Assembly: GCA_963556255.1 (NCBI GenBank) | Contig: OY744614.1 | Coordinates: 32,879,969 to 32,943,968 of the forward strand | Direction of reading: 5' to 3' | Origin: Allolobophora icterica | Taxonomy: Eukaryota; Annelida; Clitellata; Crassiclitellata; Lumbricidae | DNA length: 64,000 nucleotides | Shown: in pieces, positions 53,363 through 63,536 of the stretch | Layout: each line of letters starts with the position of its first letter | How positions within the stretch are numbered: position 1 is the first letter of the stretch | The notes under the pieces: model-generated | What the model saw: only the letters and a program-made list of their open reading frames with translations | The model's database searches: none | What the model was told of the DNA's origin: nothing | Program-made: the position numbers and the translations under genes

Positions 53363-53660
53363 ACTTTATCTATTATTCAAGTGAATAAACTGAGTTATTT
53401 ATTTATTTATTTATTATGAACATTTTAACGTGTGCCAAGTCACACAGAAATGCGAATCTGTGGTAATTACTATATATTATTATTTATTAAGTTGTTCTTA
53501 TTATTATATATAATATGTCATAATATCAATTAAATACACTGAGTAATTGTAGAACTTTATTATTTATTAATATTATCATAATTTCATGTGAGTACACTAA
53601 GTTTATTACATATAACTCAGTTTATTCACTTGAATAATAGATACATTACATTGTGCTAAC

Positions 53661-53664
53661 ACTG

Positions 53665-53696
<32 letters not shown>

Positions 53697-53716
53697 GTAT
53701 GTGTATGTATATATAT
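53661..53716. repeat. (AT)n/(ATGT)n microsatellite
   Basis: Alternating TA with TG interruptions. Confidence 0.9.
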
Positions 53717-53766
53717 ACTGGGCTGTACCAAATCTTTCAGCTTGCTGTGTACATAATTCGCTGTTA

Positions 53767-53870
53767 CTTGGAACTGACATCTTGATATAGTTTAAAATTT
53801 ATTTTGCCAGTTAAGTTACCTGGAACTGACATCTTGATATAGTTTAAAATTTATTTTACTAGTTAAGTTT
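53767..53870. repeat. 54-bp direct repeat, 2 copies
   Basis: Two near-identical copies of GGAACTGACATCTTGATATA plus GTTTAAAATTTATTTT. Confidence 0.9.
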
Positions 53871-54132
53871 AGTATAAGCATTGATGCTTCATGTACTCGA
53901 CATCCGTTCTGCCAGTGAATTCGGGGTGCCCCATCTAGCGGGACTCCTCCCTTAGGGGCATCCCATTATATACACCAATGTTGAAAAATCTGCCTGTCAA
54001 ATGCATTGTTCGTGTATTTTAATAAATCGGATTGATGATTGATGATTGATGATTTATTAGCCATTATAGTGAATTATGGAAATATCGATCCTAAATTGCC
54101 TAATTAGGCAGTTCAATTAGGCCGTGGCCCGT

Positions 54133-54378
54133 GGGTGCGTACAGAATCCCCGAAACCCGAATCCCTGAAACGAATTTCGGTCGGATCCCCAAAATCGACA
54201 CTTACAAGCCTAATTAGGATGCACATACGGGGCCTCCTGAGATACATAAAGGCCACGCTAGGTCTACGCCGCCATGTATCAGAGTTCAAAGTTTTCGGGA
54301 TTTCGACCGCTTTCTATGAAACTGTTTTCAGCGATTACGGGGATTCGGGTTTAGGGGATTCTGGACGACCCCTTAGGG
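54133..54378. mobile_element. MITE with CAGAATCCCC terminal inverted repeats
   Basis: The left arm GGGTGCGTACAGAATCCCC and the right arm GGGGATTCTGGACGACCCC are inverted repeats of about 40 bp with CCGAATCCC internal motifs. Target duplication not identified. Confidence 0.6.
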
Positions 54379-54551
54379 GATTATGTCCTAGCTGGGGGGA
54401 TTAAGTCCGGGGTAGATTATGTCCGTCTACCGCCTTTGTCTCGTCGGTCTGCCCGTTGTTTAAATTTAAACGCGAATGCCTACGTCTGCGAATTTCCCCA
54501 GGAGTTACATCTACTGACGCCAAGTGTTGCAGTGCAGCATAATAATGGCGC

Positions 54552-54741
54552 CAGGGGCGTAACTTTGGTCTAAAAGTGGGGGGTTACCAATTTCTTACAA
54601 ACACGAGCAAGGCTGAGACTGCGATCTCTGGGCAGGCACAATAATAGTGATTGGCATTGTTCAAAAGTGGTGGTGCGGTACCCCCCAGTCCAAAAATTGG
54701 AGGTACGGGTCCCCTCGTACCCCGCACAAATTACGTCTAAG
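54552..54741. mobile_element. hAT-type MITE, family 1 (copy 3)
   Basis: Ends CAGGGGCGTAACTTTGG and ...ATTACGTCTAAG. Exact 8-bp target duplication AATGGCGC (54544-54551, 54742-54749). The paralogous site upstream of gene C (about 60779-60800) is empty: ATAATAGTGGCGCTGTAAAA. Confidence 0.95.
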
Positions 54742-54905
54742 AATGGCGCTATAAAAAGTCTAAGATTATACGAGGTAGAGCTCAGAAAACGAAACAAAAG
54801 TCACATTCACCCATATGCGAGAAAAGACATGGACCTCTAAATGTAAATACATAAAAATACAACTCTTTTAATTTTTAAATTAAGTAAACAGTCCGAAAAA
54901 CTTAC

Positions 54906-55020
54906 AATTACTAGTGTAGCAATGATGACAGTCGCATATCATCTCTTTAGTCCCATTCGTCAAAATGGCGTTTAAGACCATAGAGGAAAAATTACTATAA
55001 ATGGAAGTTGGATTTTATTA
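54906..55020 (-). other. Candidate 5' non-coding exon of gene B
   Basis: Conserved with 61359-61470 upstream of gene C: AAACGCCATTTTGACGAAT (a YY1-like GCCATTTTG motif), an ACTAGTAATT end and a splice donor directly after it (GTAAGTTTTT here, GTGAGTTTTT in C). Confidence 0.4.
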
Positions 55021-55277
55021 TACTTATCCCTCTTGCGATTGATCGCATCGTTTATGTACAGTACTTGAATGCGAGAGATAATTTGATGCTATGGGAAGCC
55101 GTACCAGCGTTAGGATGACAAAGCTTTGAACAGGCACTTGATTAAGAGCTTTAATCTCTTTTACATACTGAAAATCTTCTAACTAAAAATACAGTTTCAC
55201 CTTAGTTTTATCCATGCAATTATCTCTACCAGCATTTCCAAGGGCATTAGATGGGGCCTATATAGCGCCCGTATTAT

Positions 55278-55413
55278 TGTCGGTGGGAAGATGAGACGGT
55301 GAGGGAGAGGACTAACCTGCCGCCCTCATATGCCGAAGCCAAGAAAATTAAGTCGCTAACACTTTATACCCATGGCTGCCTCAGGCAGTCCCTTAAGGGA
55401 CTGCTCTTCTTCT
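55278..55413 (+). mobile_element. SINE family A, 5'-truncated
   Basis: Starts in the body at TGTCGGTGGGAAGATGAGAC and runs to the GACTGCTCTTCTTC tail. Possible short target duplication TATTAT. Confidence 0.85.
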
Positions 55414-55516
55414 ATTATACCGGCGGTATAGGAATATATGGGTCCCATATGGGCTCAATGTGGCATGCTTGCAGGATGCACTAAACAATCGATTTTGTTC
55501 TCATCAGATCCGGTAA

Positions 55517-55518
55517 TC

Positions 55519-55575
<57 letters not shown>

Positions 55576-55620
55576 TTTATTCTTTAATTAAGCGCCTGCA
55601 AACGCACTGCGCTGAGGAGT
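55517..55620 (-). mobile_element. SINE family B 3' fragment with TAA tail
   Basis: (TAA)n at 55517-55574, then TTAATTAAGCGCCTGCAAAC and GCACTGCGCTG, matching the SINE B 3' end in reverse. Confidence 0.85.
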
Positions 55621-55652
55621 TCATCGGCCGCCGTCCAAGCCTGTATCTAATC

Positions 55653-56440
55653 AAATGCAGCAAACAATACAGCTGCACAGACATTATTACAGGGACGGTT
55701 TTAGCACTTTAACGACGAGATCGAGTGCACTAAAAACGACTGGGAAACCAATGCAAGAATAAACGCGTTGGTCGATGAAATTGGAGACAGGTGCTCAGCT
55801 GGTCCTGCCAGCATGCCCATAATTAGATTGGACCTATAAGCGTCCAGTATAGAAATATGGGTCCTATATCATAGCCCAATTTGAGCATGCTCATATACAT
55901 AGGCGTAGACTCTGGGGCAGCCGGTCATGTGTCCCCAATAATTGAGGAGGGGCAATGCCCCCCAAATCCAGAGAATTTCTTCAATGTCCTCTCGTAGATA
56001 GACCACGTTTGAGGAGGAAACAATGCTGGATTAGCGTTGAAAATATAGCTCAAACAATAGAAGCTGGATAATCGATGAAAATGGAGATCAAACTAGAAAC
56101 TGGATTAGCGATGAAAATGGAGATCAAACTAGAAGCTGGATTAGCGATGAAAATGGAGATCAAACTAGAAGCTCGATTAGCAATGAAAATATAGCTCAAA
56201 CTAAGCTTATAGAAGCTGGATTAGCGATGAAAATATAGCTATCAGAGAACGAACAAAAGCAAATACAGAGGTAGACATCAAAGACCAAGACTTTGAACCT
56301 CAAGACCAAGACGTTTGGTCTCAAGACCAAGACTTTTAAAAACGAACTCGAGTGCACTCAAGACCAAGACCTTGGTCTCGAGGACAACAAGACTGGTGCT
56401 AACCTCTCCTGTAACTGAGATGCTTGAGGAGCATTTTAAA
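55653..56440. repeat. Spacer segment X', twin of 46220-47000
   Basis: Near-identical duplicate of segment X. Its left border marks the breakpoint at which gene A is truncated. Confidence 0.92.
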
Positions 56441-57271
56441 ACTCGCTGGCGTTGTAGCCAGGTGAAAGCAACAAGTCTTCGTGTTACAGATGTTTGGTAA
56501 CTCCCATCCTCCCACAGTTGAACCTCCACTCGCTTCAAAAGTTTTTTCATGCATAATGCCTCTCTACTCAGTGACACGTGAACAGTGCCGAAAAAGCACA
56601 GAACTTGGCACATACACACAAACCAACATGCCGAAGTGAAAATTAAATTGATGCTTATATAAAGGGCGAAGTACACAATACAACACAAATTATACATTTT
56701 TTGTACACATAACGTTATTTGTACACTGTTTATCATATATAACACACAACATGCAATGCATATTTGTACAGTTACCTTCTTAAAGCCACTTGCAAAACCA
56801 AACCGTGGCCTGATTAAACGGCTTTTAGAGTTTAGAAAAATACACGAAGAACAACAAGTGTTCATTGATGGATTATGTGTTATAATCCAGAACATTTCCC
56901 CTGGCTGGCTCTCACACATTTCATCACTTCCTGATGTGAGATTACTGCAATGTAGACATGCCCAGTTTATTACTGTAACAACATGAAACTGAAGAATTTT
57001 TGTACCGAACTTAAGAATACCAAATGGCAGATGGTTGTCAGAGAGATTCCAAACACCACTCTAAACCTATGGCAGATGCTAGGAAAGTCCTGACTCCAAG
57101 ATGTACAAGCACACCAAAAGCTAAACAGACATTGACTAAGAGCAGTAATGTCGAGTAATGGTTTCTGTGTACTGAGATGACCTTCCAGCAAATGTTGATT
57201 ACAGTGTTATAGTTGTCAAATCAACCAGAAACTTTTTCATTAATCTGCCTTTTGGACTCGATGAAAATAAC
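56440..57271 (-). other. 3' flank of zinc-finger gene C, unexpanded minisatellite locus
   Basis: Homologous to the flanks of A and B. At 57151-57190 it carries a single GTCGAGTAATGGTTTCTGTG segment followed directly by CAAATGTTGATTACAG, the pre-expansion state. AATAAA (minus) at 56966-56971. Confidence 0.6.
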
Positions 57272-59410
57272 TCAAACGTGCATTTCAATTAGTTCAAGAA
57301 AAGTATCTTTTCCAGGAGCATCAACGTAGTGATTGAAACAATGTTCCATAAACTCCTTTTCGATTTCAAACATTTCATCACACATTGCACAACCATAAGG
57401 TCTCAAAGTAAATTGGCGAAAATTAACACATGCAATCGATTGATTTTCACAAAGTTGTTTTTCATTGGAAACGGATTTCATATTCGACCTAGATGAAGAC
57501 TCGCGCATGATGATAGTTTCTCTTGAGGACAACTCTTTCCCATCAAGACAGTTGTCATATTCAGTCAATATGAGGAATCTTTTACAAGACTGAGTCCTCT
57601 GGCACTGACATTCTTTTGTGGAAACATTTTGACATGACACACATTTGCACAAATTACCTCCGCAGCACATTGTCGTGTGCTTTTCGAGATTGCCATTACA
57701 TACAAATGACTTGAGACATACATCGCAATTAAATGGCTTTTCTCGAGTATGGGTGCTTGCGTGCCATTTCATATGACTACTGTCTGCAAATGTCCTCTGA
57801 CAAACAGTGCACTGATACGGTTTTTCTCCAGTGTGGGTTCTTCTATGTTTGTCTAGATGACCCTTCTGTGAAAACGATTTATGACATATATTGCACTTGT
57901 ATGGTTTTTCTCCAGTGTGGGTTCTTGTGTGATGGAACAGAACACACTTGTATGCAAATGTTTTATGGCATAAATTGCACATGTATGGTTTTTCACTAGT
58001 GTGGGTTCTTCCATGTAGGTTTAGATTACCCTTCTGTGAAAATGATTTATGACATAACTTGCATTTGTATGGTTTCTCTTTCGTGTGGGTTCTTGAATGA
58101 TATTCCAGGACACACTTATGCGCAAATGCTTTATGGCATACCCTACATTCGTATGGTTTTTCTCCTGTGTGGGTTCTTCCATGTTTGTCTAGATTACCCT
58201 TACATGAAAATAATTTATGACATAAATTGCATTTGTATGGTTTTTCCCCAGTGTGTGTTCTTCTATGTTTGTTTACATAACCCTCGTGTGAAAATAATTT
58301 ATGACATAAATTGCATTTGTATGGTTTTTCTCCAGTGTGGGTTCTTCTATGTTTGTCTAGACTATCTTTCCTTGAAAACGATTTATGACATAAATTGCAT
58401 TTATATAATTTTTCCCCAGTATGAGTTCTGCAATGTCCATCTAAATCATTCTTCTGTGAAAATGATCTATGACACAAATCACATTTGTATGGTTTTTTCC
58501 CAGTGTGGGTTCTTCCATGTAGGTTTAGAGAACTCTTCTGGGAAAATGACTTATGACATAAATTGCATGTGTATGGTTTTTCTCCAGTGTGGGTTCTTCC
58601 ATGCTTCTCTAGATTATCCTTCCGTGAAAATGATTTCTGACATAAATTGCATTTGTATGGTTTTTCTCCAGTGTGGGTTCTTCCATGTATGTTCAGACAA
58701 CTCTTCTCTGAAAAAGATTTATGACATAACTTGCATTTGTATGGTTTTTCTCCTGTGTGGGTTCTTCTATGTTTGTCTAGAGTACCCTTCTGTGAAAATG
58801 ATTTATCACATAAATCGCATTTGTATGGTTTTTCTCCAGTGTGGGTTCTTGTGTGATGGAATAGAACACTCTTATATGTAAATGTTTTATGGCATAAATT
58901 GCACTTGTATGGTTTTTCACTAGTGTGCATTCTTCCATGTAGGTTTAGATCACCCTTCTGTGAAAATGATTTATGACATAAATTGCATTTGTATGGTTTC
59001 TCCCCAGTGTGGGTTCTTCCATGAAGGTTTAGATGACCCTTCAGTGAAAATGTTTTATGGCATAAATTGCATTTGTATGGTTTTTCTCCAGTGTGCGTTC
59101 TTCCATGTTTTTCTAGATAACCCTTCTGTGCAAATGATTTATGGCATAAATTGCATTTGTATGGTTTTTCTCCAATGTGGGTTCTTCCATGTTTTTCTAG
59201 ATTACCCTTCTGTGCAAATGATTTATGGCATAAATTGCATTTGTATGGTTTTTCTCTAGTGTGGGTTCTTCTTTGTTTGTCTAGACGATCCTTCTCTGAA
59301 GATGATTTATGACATAAATTGTTTATGCTTGCGTTTTCTCCAGGGTGTCTTCTTCTATGGAAGTCGACGTCACACTTACGTGCAAATGTTTTATGGCATA
59401 AGCTGCACTT
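57272..59410 (-). CDS. C2H2 zinc-finger protein C (about 20 fingers)
   Basis: Open for about 713 codons between a TAA at 59411-59413 and the stop at 57272. There are about 20 TGEKP-linked C2H2 fingers; 15 lie downstream of the first ATG (58930) and about six upstream. As in B, the second finger from the N-terminus lacks its first Cys and has DKQRR in place of a zinc His. The tail has KCVSCQNVSTKECQCQR, a Ser-rich linker, YGCAMCDEMFEIEKEFMEHC and FLELIEMHV. Diverged from B across the whole length but the tail is very conserved. The start is unresolved: ATG 58930 would drop several intact fingers, so an upstream exon is more likely. Probable nuclear DNA-binding protein. Confidence 0.87.
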   Translation of the reverse strand, partial: KCSLCHKTFARKCDVDFHRRRHPGENASINNLCHKSSSEKDRLDKQRRTHTREKPYKCNLCHKSFAQKGNLEKHGRTHIGEKPYKCNLCHKSFAQKGYLEKHGRTHTGEKPYKCNLCHKTFSLKGHLNLHGRTHTGEKPYKCNLCHKSFSQKGDLNLHGRMHTSEKPYKCNLCHKTFTYKSVLFHHTRTHTGEKPYKCDLCDKSFSQKGTLDKHRRTHTGEKPYKCKLCHKSFSEKSCLNIHGRTHTGEKPYKCNLCQKSFSRKDNLEKHGRTHTGEKPYTCNLCHKSFSQKSSLNLHGRTHTGKKPYKCDLCHRSFSQKNDLDGHCRTHTGEKLYKCNLCHKSFSRKDSLDKHRRTHTGEKPYKCNLCHKLFSHEGYVNKHRRTHTGEKPYKCNLCHKLFSCKGNLDKHGRTHTGEKPYECRVCHKAFAHKCVLEYHSRTHTKEKPYKCKLCHKSFSQKGNLNLHGRTHTSEKPYMCNLCHKTFAYKCVLFHHTRTHTGEKPYKCNICHKSFSQKGHLDKHRRTHTGEKPYQCTVCQRTFADSSHMKWHASTHTREKPFNCDVCLKSFVCNGNLEKHTTMCCGGNLCKCVSCQNVSTKECQCQRTQSCKRFLILTEYDNCLDGKELSSRETIIMRESSSRSNMKSVSNEKQLCENQSIACVNFRQFTLRPYGCAMCDEMFEIEKEFMEHCFNHYVDAPGKDTFLELIEMHV

Positions 59411-59413
59411 TTA

Positions 59414-59770
59414 AGAGATTTCTCCAGGGTGCATTCTTGGCATTTCAGTTGATCAATGTCCGCAAATGCTTTGTCACTTATTTCACATAGGAACTTGTTT
59501 AACACATTACACGATCCCAAGTGATTTTGCAATAATCATTCTGAAAATGTGTTCTCACAAAAACTGCAATTTGATGAATTTTCTCTGCTCTTGGTTCTGT
59601 GCAGATGTTTTGTGACATACATTGCACTTATAAATTCTAACACGGTGAGCTGAGACACTTATTCTGTGCAAAGGTTTGGATACAAAATTCACATTCACTG
59701 TATTTCCGTGCTATGATTGTTTGATGGAATATTTTTTCATATTCTGTGATCAGACCTTCTTTGATCGTTA
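59414..59770 (-). pseudogene. Degenerate 5' fingers of gene C
   Basis: Finger debris with frameshifts (FADIDQLK-like, CEISDKAF), homologous to 51650-51990. Confidence 0.5.
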
Positions 59771-59975
59771 GATCTTATATCATTGACAGTTGATGTACAT
59801 TCTCAGTCCCTGGTTCAAATTAGGCCTCAGATGAAGAATGACACCTAGTCAAATGAACCCTTTCAATACAAGAAGACATTCAGTTATTGATCACGTAAAA
59901 GTTAGTTGATATGAGCGTGTGCTTCCTGCTTCTTTGCTACCATATGAGTTCATAGAAAGCCAGGCAACAAGTGCC

Positions 59976-60182
59976 TCACTGTAACCAACAGTTGTTGTCC
60001 AAACTGGGTCGACTATAGATGACACATGTAGCACACTTGGGGGCTGACGGGGATGGGCCCTTGGTTGTATCTTTAGCAGTCACAGATGAAAAGTTCCGAA
60101 AATTGTCCAACACTGTACAAACGCTTTCGGTGAATCGAAGAGTAACTCTGGAATCACAGACTTTGAGGTAGAACACATGCAA
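59976..60182 (-). CDS. Candidate upstream exon of gene C, conserved in B
   Basis: Minus-strand frame FYLKVCDSRVTLRFTESVCT then VLDNFRNFSSVTAKD, homologous to 52153-52331. The splice acceptor is not strong here. Coding status uncertain. Confidence 0.3.
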   Translation of the reverse strand: MHVFYLKVCDSRVTLRFTESVCTVLDNFRNFSSVTAKDTTKGPSPSAPKCATCVIYSRPSLDNNCWLQ

Positions 60183-60339
60183 ATTTGTTTATAGCAAACT
60201 ATCATACTTTAATATAGGCATGGACAGGTTCCATGAGACAGTTACTGTATAGGTAGCTTGAGCAGATCTTTCACTAAAATTGCTCATTTCCATCAACTGA
60301 TGCTAGGTCAAAGATAGTGACACTTAATAAATGCACAAT

Positions 60340-60480
60340 AATAATAATGACTACTAATAAATGCACAATAATAATAATGACTACAGGTCGTTTTGGTGCA
60401 TCATCGGTTGAAGCCTTGAGCAGCATACACTGGCGCCATAGAAATTGCTAATTAGTAATAATAAAGTCCCTGATTGTCAT
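60340..60480. repeat. Copy of the 37503-type dispersed repeat
   Basis: Shares GGTGCATCATCGGTTGAAGCC and CTGGCGCCATAGAAATTGCT with 52510-52600, plus a duplicated AATAAATGCACAATAATAAT. Confidence 0.65.
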
Positions 60481-60949
60481 TTCCTGTTATGCCTCAAGTG
60501 AATATTACATTTGGTAGCAGAGCTGTCTCTCTGTCTCTGTCTCTCTTTCTGGATGGGTCAAGGTTCTGGAAAAAGTCACAACCACAATTTGTTACACTGC
60601 TGAGTTCTTTGTAGCATACATTCTAGACTCAGTGTCGCTATTATATCTAGTTTTTGTTCTAGAGCACTTATCCTCTTAGGCTGCCATGTCGTGGGACTGG
60701 CCGTTCTTTATATTTAAACGCGAATGGCTACCTTGGCGAATTTCCCTATGAGTTATAACGACTGACGCCCAGAGCAGCATAATAGTGGCGCTGTAAAAAG
60801 TCTCAGAAAACCTAACCAGTCATATTCACCGATACGAAAAAAGACATGATGAATTCAGTGACATGGACCTTTAAAGGTGAAAATATAAAATATAACTCTG
60901 CTTAATTTTCGGTAATCCTGGGTTTTAGCGTCGGAAATTATTTACATTG

Positions 60950-61255
60950 CATGAGCGATGAAAACGTTTCACAGTTAAACTCAAACAAGAAGTTGGAAGA
61001 TTGATGAAAATATCAATGAAACTAGAAGCCGGATGATCGATTAAAATATTATAGTTAAAGTCAAACTAGAAGTTGGAATTGCGATGAAAATATATCGTTT
61101 TAGTGCCGATATTATTCCCGTGTATGACCGATGAAAACATTTTATAGTAAAACTCGAACTAGAAGTTGGAAGATTGACGAAAATATTCACGAAACTAGAA
61201 GCTGGATAATCGATTAAAATATAACTCAAACTAGAAGTTGGATGAACGATGATTA
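60950..61255. repeat. AGAAGTTGGA...GATGAAAATAT repeats
   Basis: Seven or so diverged units of the same family as 41960-42235, upstream of gene C. Confidence 0.75.
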
Positions 61256-61358
61256 TTTATTGTATATTGTGTTAGAACGTTTCAATGAAAATAATTTCGG
61301 ACGCTAAAACCCAGGATTACCTAATTTTCAATTAAGTAAAGAGTACGAAAAAACTCAC

Positions 61359-61470
61359 AATTACTAGTGGTATCAATGATATGGCAGTCGGGTATCGTCT
61401 CATTAGTACAATTCTTCAAAATGGCGTTCAAGATCTGAAGGGCTGAACAGTACTATAAATAGAAATTGGC
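61359..61470 (-). other. Candidate 5' non-coding exon of gene C
   Basis: Counterpart of 54906-55020 with GAACGCCATTTTGAAGAAT and donor GTGAGTTTTT. Confidence 0.4.
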
Positions 61471-61584
61471 CTATGTTATACTTATCCCTCTTGCGATTGA
61501 TCACATCGTATACGTTCAGTACCATTGCGAAAGATAATTTCGTAATCGTAGTCTCCAATTTAATAAAACGCCACTGTAAAGCTA

Positions 61585-61925
61585 AGCGCGAAGCACCAGC
61601 TTATTCACGAGGTAGCGATAGTGTATGCAGTTTTAAAGTCAAGCATGGGTCGAATGCGGCAGAGTCGATGAATATGCATGAAGCAGGTGCGCGAGAGGTT
61701 GGAGATGTGACTAGAGAAGGATAGATGTGGATCAAAGGTAACGCCAAGATTACGTACAGGTGAGTCGGAAGTGAAAGTGAGAGATGAAGAGCTGGTAGGT
61801 AAGTGTATGGAATGTCGAGGGATTTTTTTTATCTGATCTGGAAGTCCAAGGAGAATAAATTCAGTTTTGGCATGGTTGAGGCAGAGGAGGTTGGAGGACA
61901 TCCATTTAGATATTAGGTTGACCAC
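61585..61925 (-). mobile_element. LINE reverse transcriptase fragment
   Basis: A 106-codon minus-strand frame with SNLLCLNHAKTEFILLGLP, SDSPVRNLGVTFDPHLSFSS and RIRPMLDFKTAYTIATS, the post-catalytic region of CR1/L2-type reverse transcriptase. Intact over this part but cut at both ends. Confidence 0.85.
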
Positions 61926-62204
61926 ATCGAGTAACTATAGTATTAATTATATGTGCACAGATTCGGTCAGATCTTTTCAATCTCTTCTAAGCTCTTCTAG
62001 AATCTATACGGTGTCAAACAGCAGTATAAACATTGGAAGAGCAATCAATACACACTTGTTTAATATGGTGGAGTGAATTTTTTAAAAGATAAATGAATTC
62101 TAATAGTGGGCAAAAGATGCAACTTGGGTAGAGAAACAACAAATATTTTAAATTTCAAATGATATCTTCTGCCCTCTACCGTCGATGCAACATTTCAACG
62201 TAGT

Positions 62205-62918
62205 TAAAACCATGCCGAATTAAAATTTAAATCGATGCTTTAATGTGTGGTAGGCCTATATAAAGGGCAAAGTAAACAACACAAATAATACACATTTTGG
62301 TAAAACCGTAGTTTACATTGCGAAATTGATAGTGGTTGGAAATCTGAAGTTTACTTTGCTAAATTCCTCGACGTTAGGTCTATTACCGCGCATGAAAATT
62401 GTTTCATAGTATAACTAGAAGTTGGATTATTGATGAAAATATTACAGAAACTAGACGCTGGATGATCGATGAGCATATAAATGGAACTAGAAGTTGGATC
62501 AGCGATGAAAATATTTCATATTAAAAGTCAAACTAGAAGTTGGACTGAAGACATGGCATTACTTTAGCAACGTAAAATACGGACCTGAAAACATGTTGAA
62601 TTTAGCAACGTAAACTACGGTTTTACCCAATTTTTTTATGCCTCGCGTTGTTTGTACAACGTTTACCATATATAATGCACAAAATCCAATTTGCATTTGT
62701 ACAAGGTGTAGCAGTACCTTCTTAAAGCCACTTGGAAAAACCAAACCGTGCCGGATTAAATGGCTTTTACAGTTTAGACTAAAACCACAAAGAATAACAA
62801 TTGTTCACAGATGCATTGTGTGTGATAATCTGGAACAGTTCCACTGGCACTGGCTGGCTCTCACACACCTCATATTTTTCTGATTTAAGATGATGCAAAA
62901 TTGACACGCCCAGTTTAT

Positions 62919-62957
<39 letters not shown>

Positions 62958-63536
62958 AACTAACTATGGAACATAACGCCTCTCTGAGGGCATTTTCTAA
63001 GAGCCTAAGGGATAATTTATACCTCGGGCGGAAAAAAAATAATCTTCATTTATTCAAACTGACAAGAAAGCAGTAAGATTCCATTAAAAGATGAAAGTAC
63101 AATTATCAAGATCTTAACTAAACACACCTTTTGGCAGCCATGCAAGGCGCCCGCTCTAGAGGGGGTTATGGGTATCAAAGTGCGACTTTTTCAAGATCAA
63201 ATGCTCTTCTGGCCACGAGTGTTACCATTCACCTATCCCCTCCTATAACAACAATTAGCAATTAACTCCTATTAATATAACAACACGAAAGTAAACTTTT
63301 GTAGCAAACATAAGAAAACAAAATGGCGGAAGTTTGTCAGGGATTCCAGAAAACACTCTAAATTTATGGCAGATACAAAGATAATCCTGACTTCAAAATG
63401 TACCAGCACACCAAAGGCTAATCAGAGGTTTCTGTGTATTGAGGTGACCCTCCAGCAAATGTTGATTAGTGTCATAGGTGTCAAATCAACCAGAAACTGT
63501 TACATTATCTGCCTCCTGTACTCGAGTAAAAATAAC
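62205..63536 (-). other. 3' flank of zinc-finger gene D
   Basis: Diverged homologue of the A-C flanks with AATAAA (minus) at 62914-62919. A SINE B is inserted right next to that signal. Single unexpanded GAGGTTTCTGTGTATTGAGG segment at about 63425. Confidence 0.55.
62920..63235 (-). mobile_element. SINE family B copy with TAA tail
   Basis: (TAA)n at 62920-62953, TAATCTTCATTTATTCAAAC, then the GGCAGCCATGCAAGGCGCCC body. The tRNA-like head is poorly preserved. Confidence 0.7.

Larger units (their letters stand above)
52799..54440. mobile_element. Gene-B-specific insertion with GGACATAATC inverted motifs
   Basis: Upstream sequences of B and C align up to a TCGT near 52797 and resume at about 54442. 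The intervening 1.64 kb is absent from C. Near its left end GGACATAATC occurs twice; near its right end GATTATGTCC occurs twice, as expected for subterminal inverted repeats. It contains smaller elements (53131-53362, 54133-54378) and simple repeats. Confidence 0.55.

Noticed and set aside
54990..55005. TATA box for zinc-finger gene B
   Set aside because: TATAAA here reads on the plus strand, whereas the gene is on the minus strand, so it cannot be a properly oriented TATA box for it.
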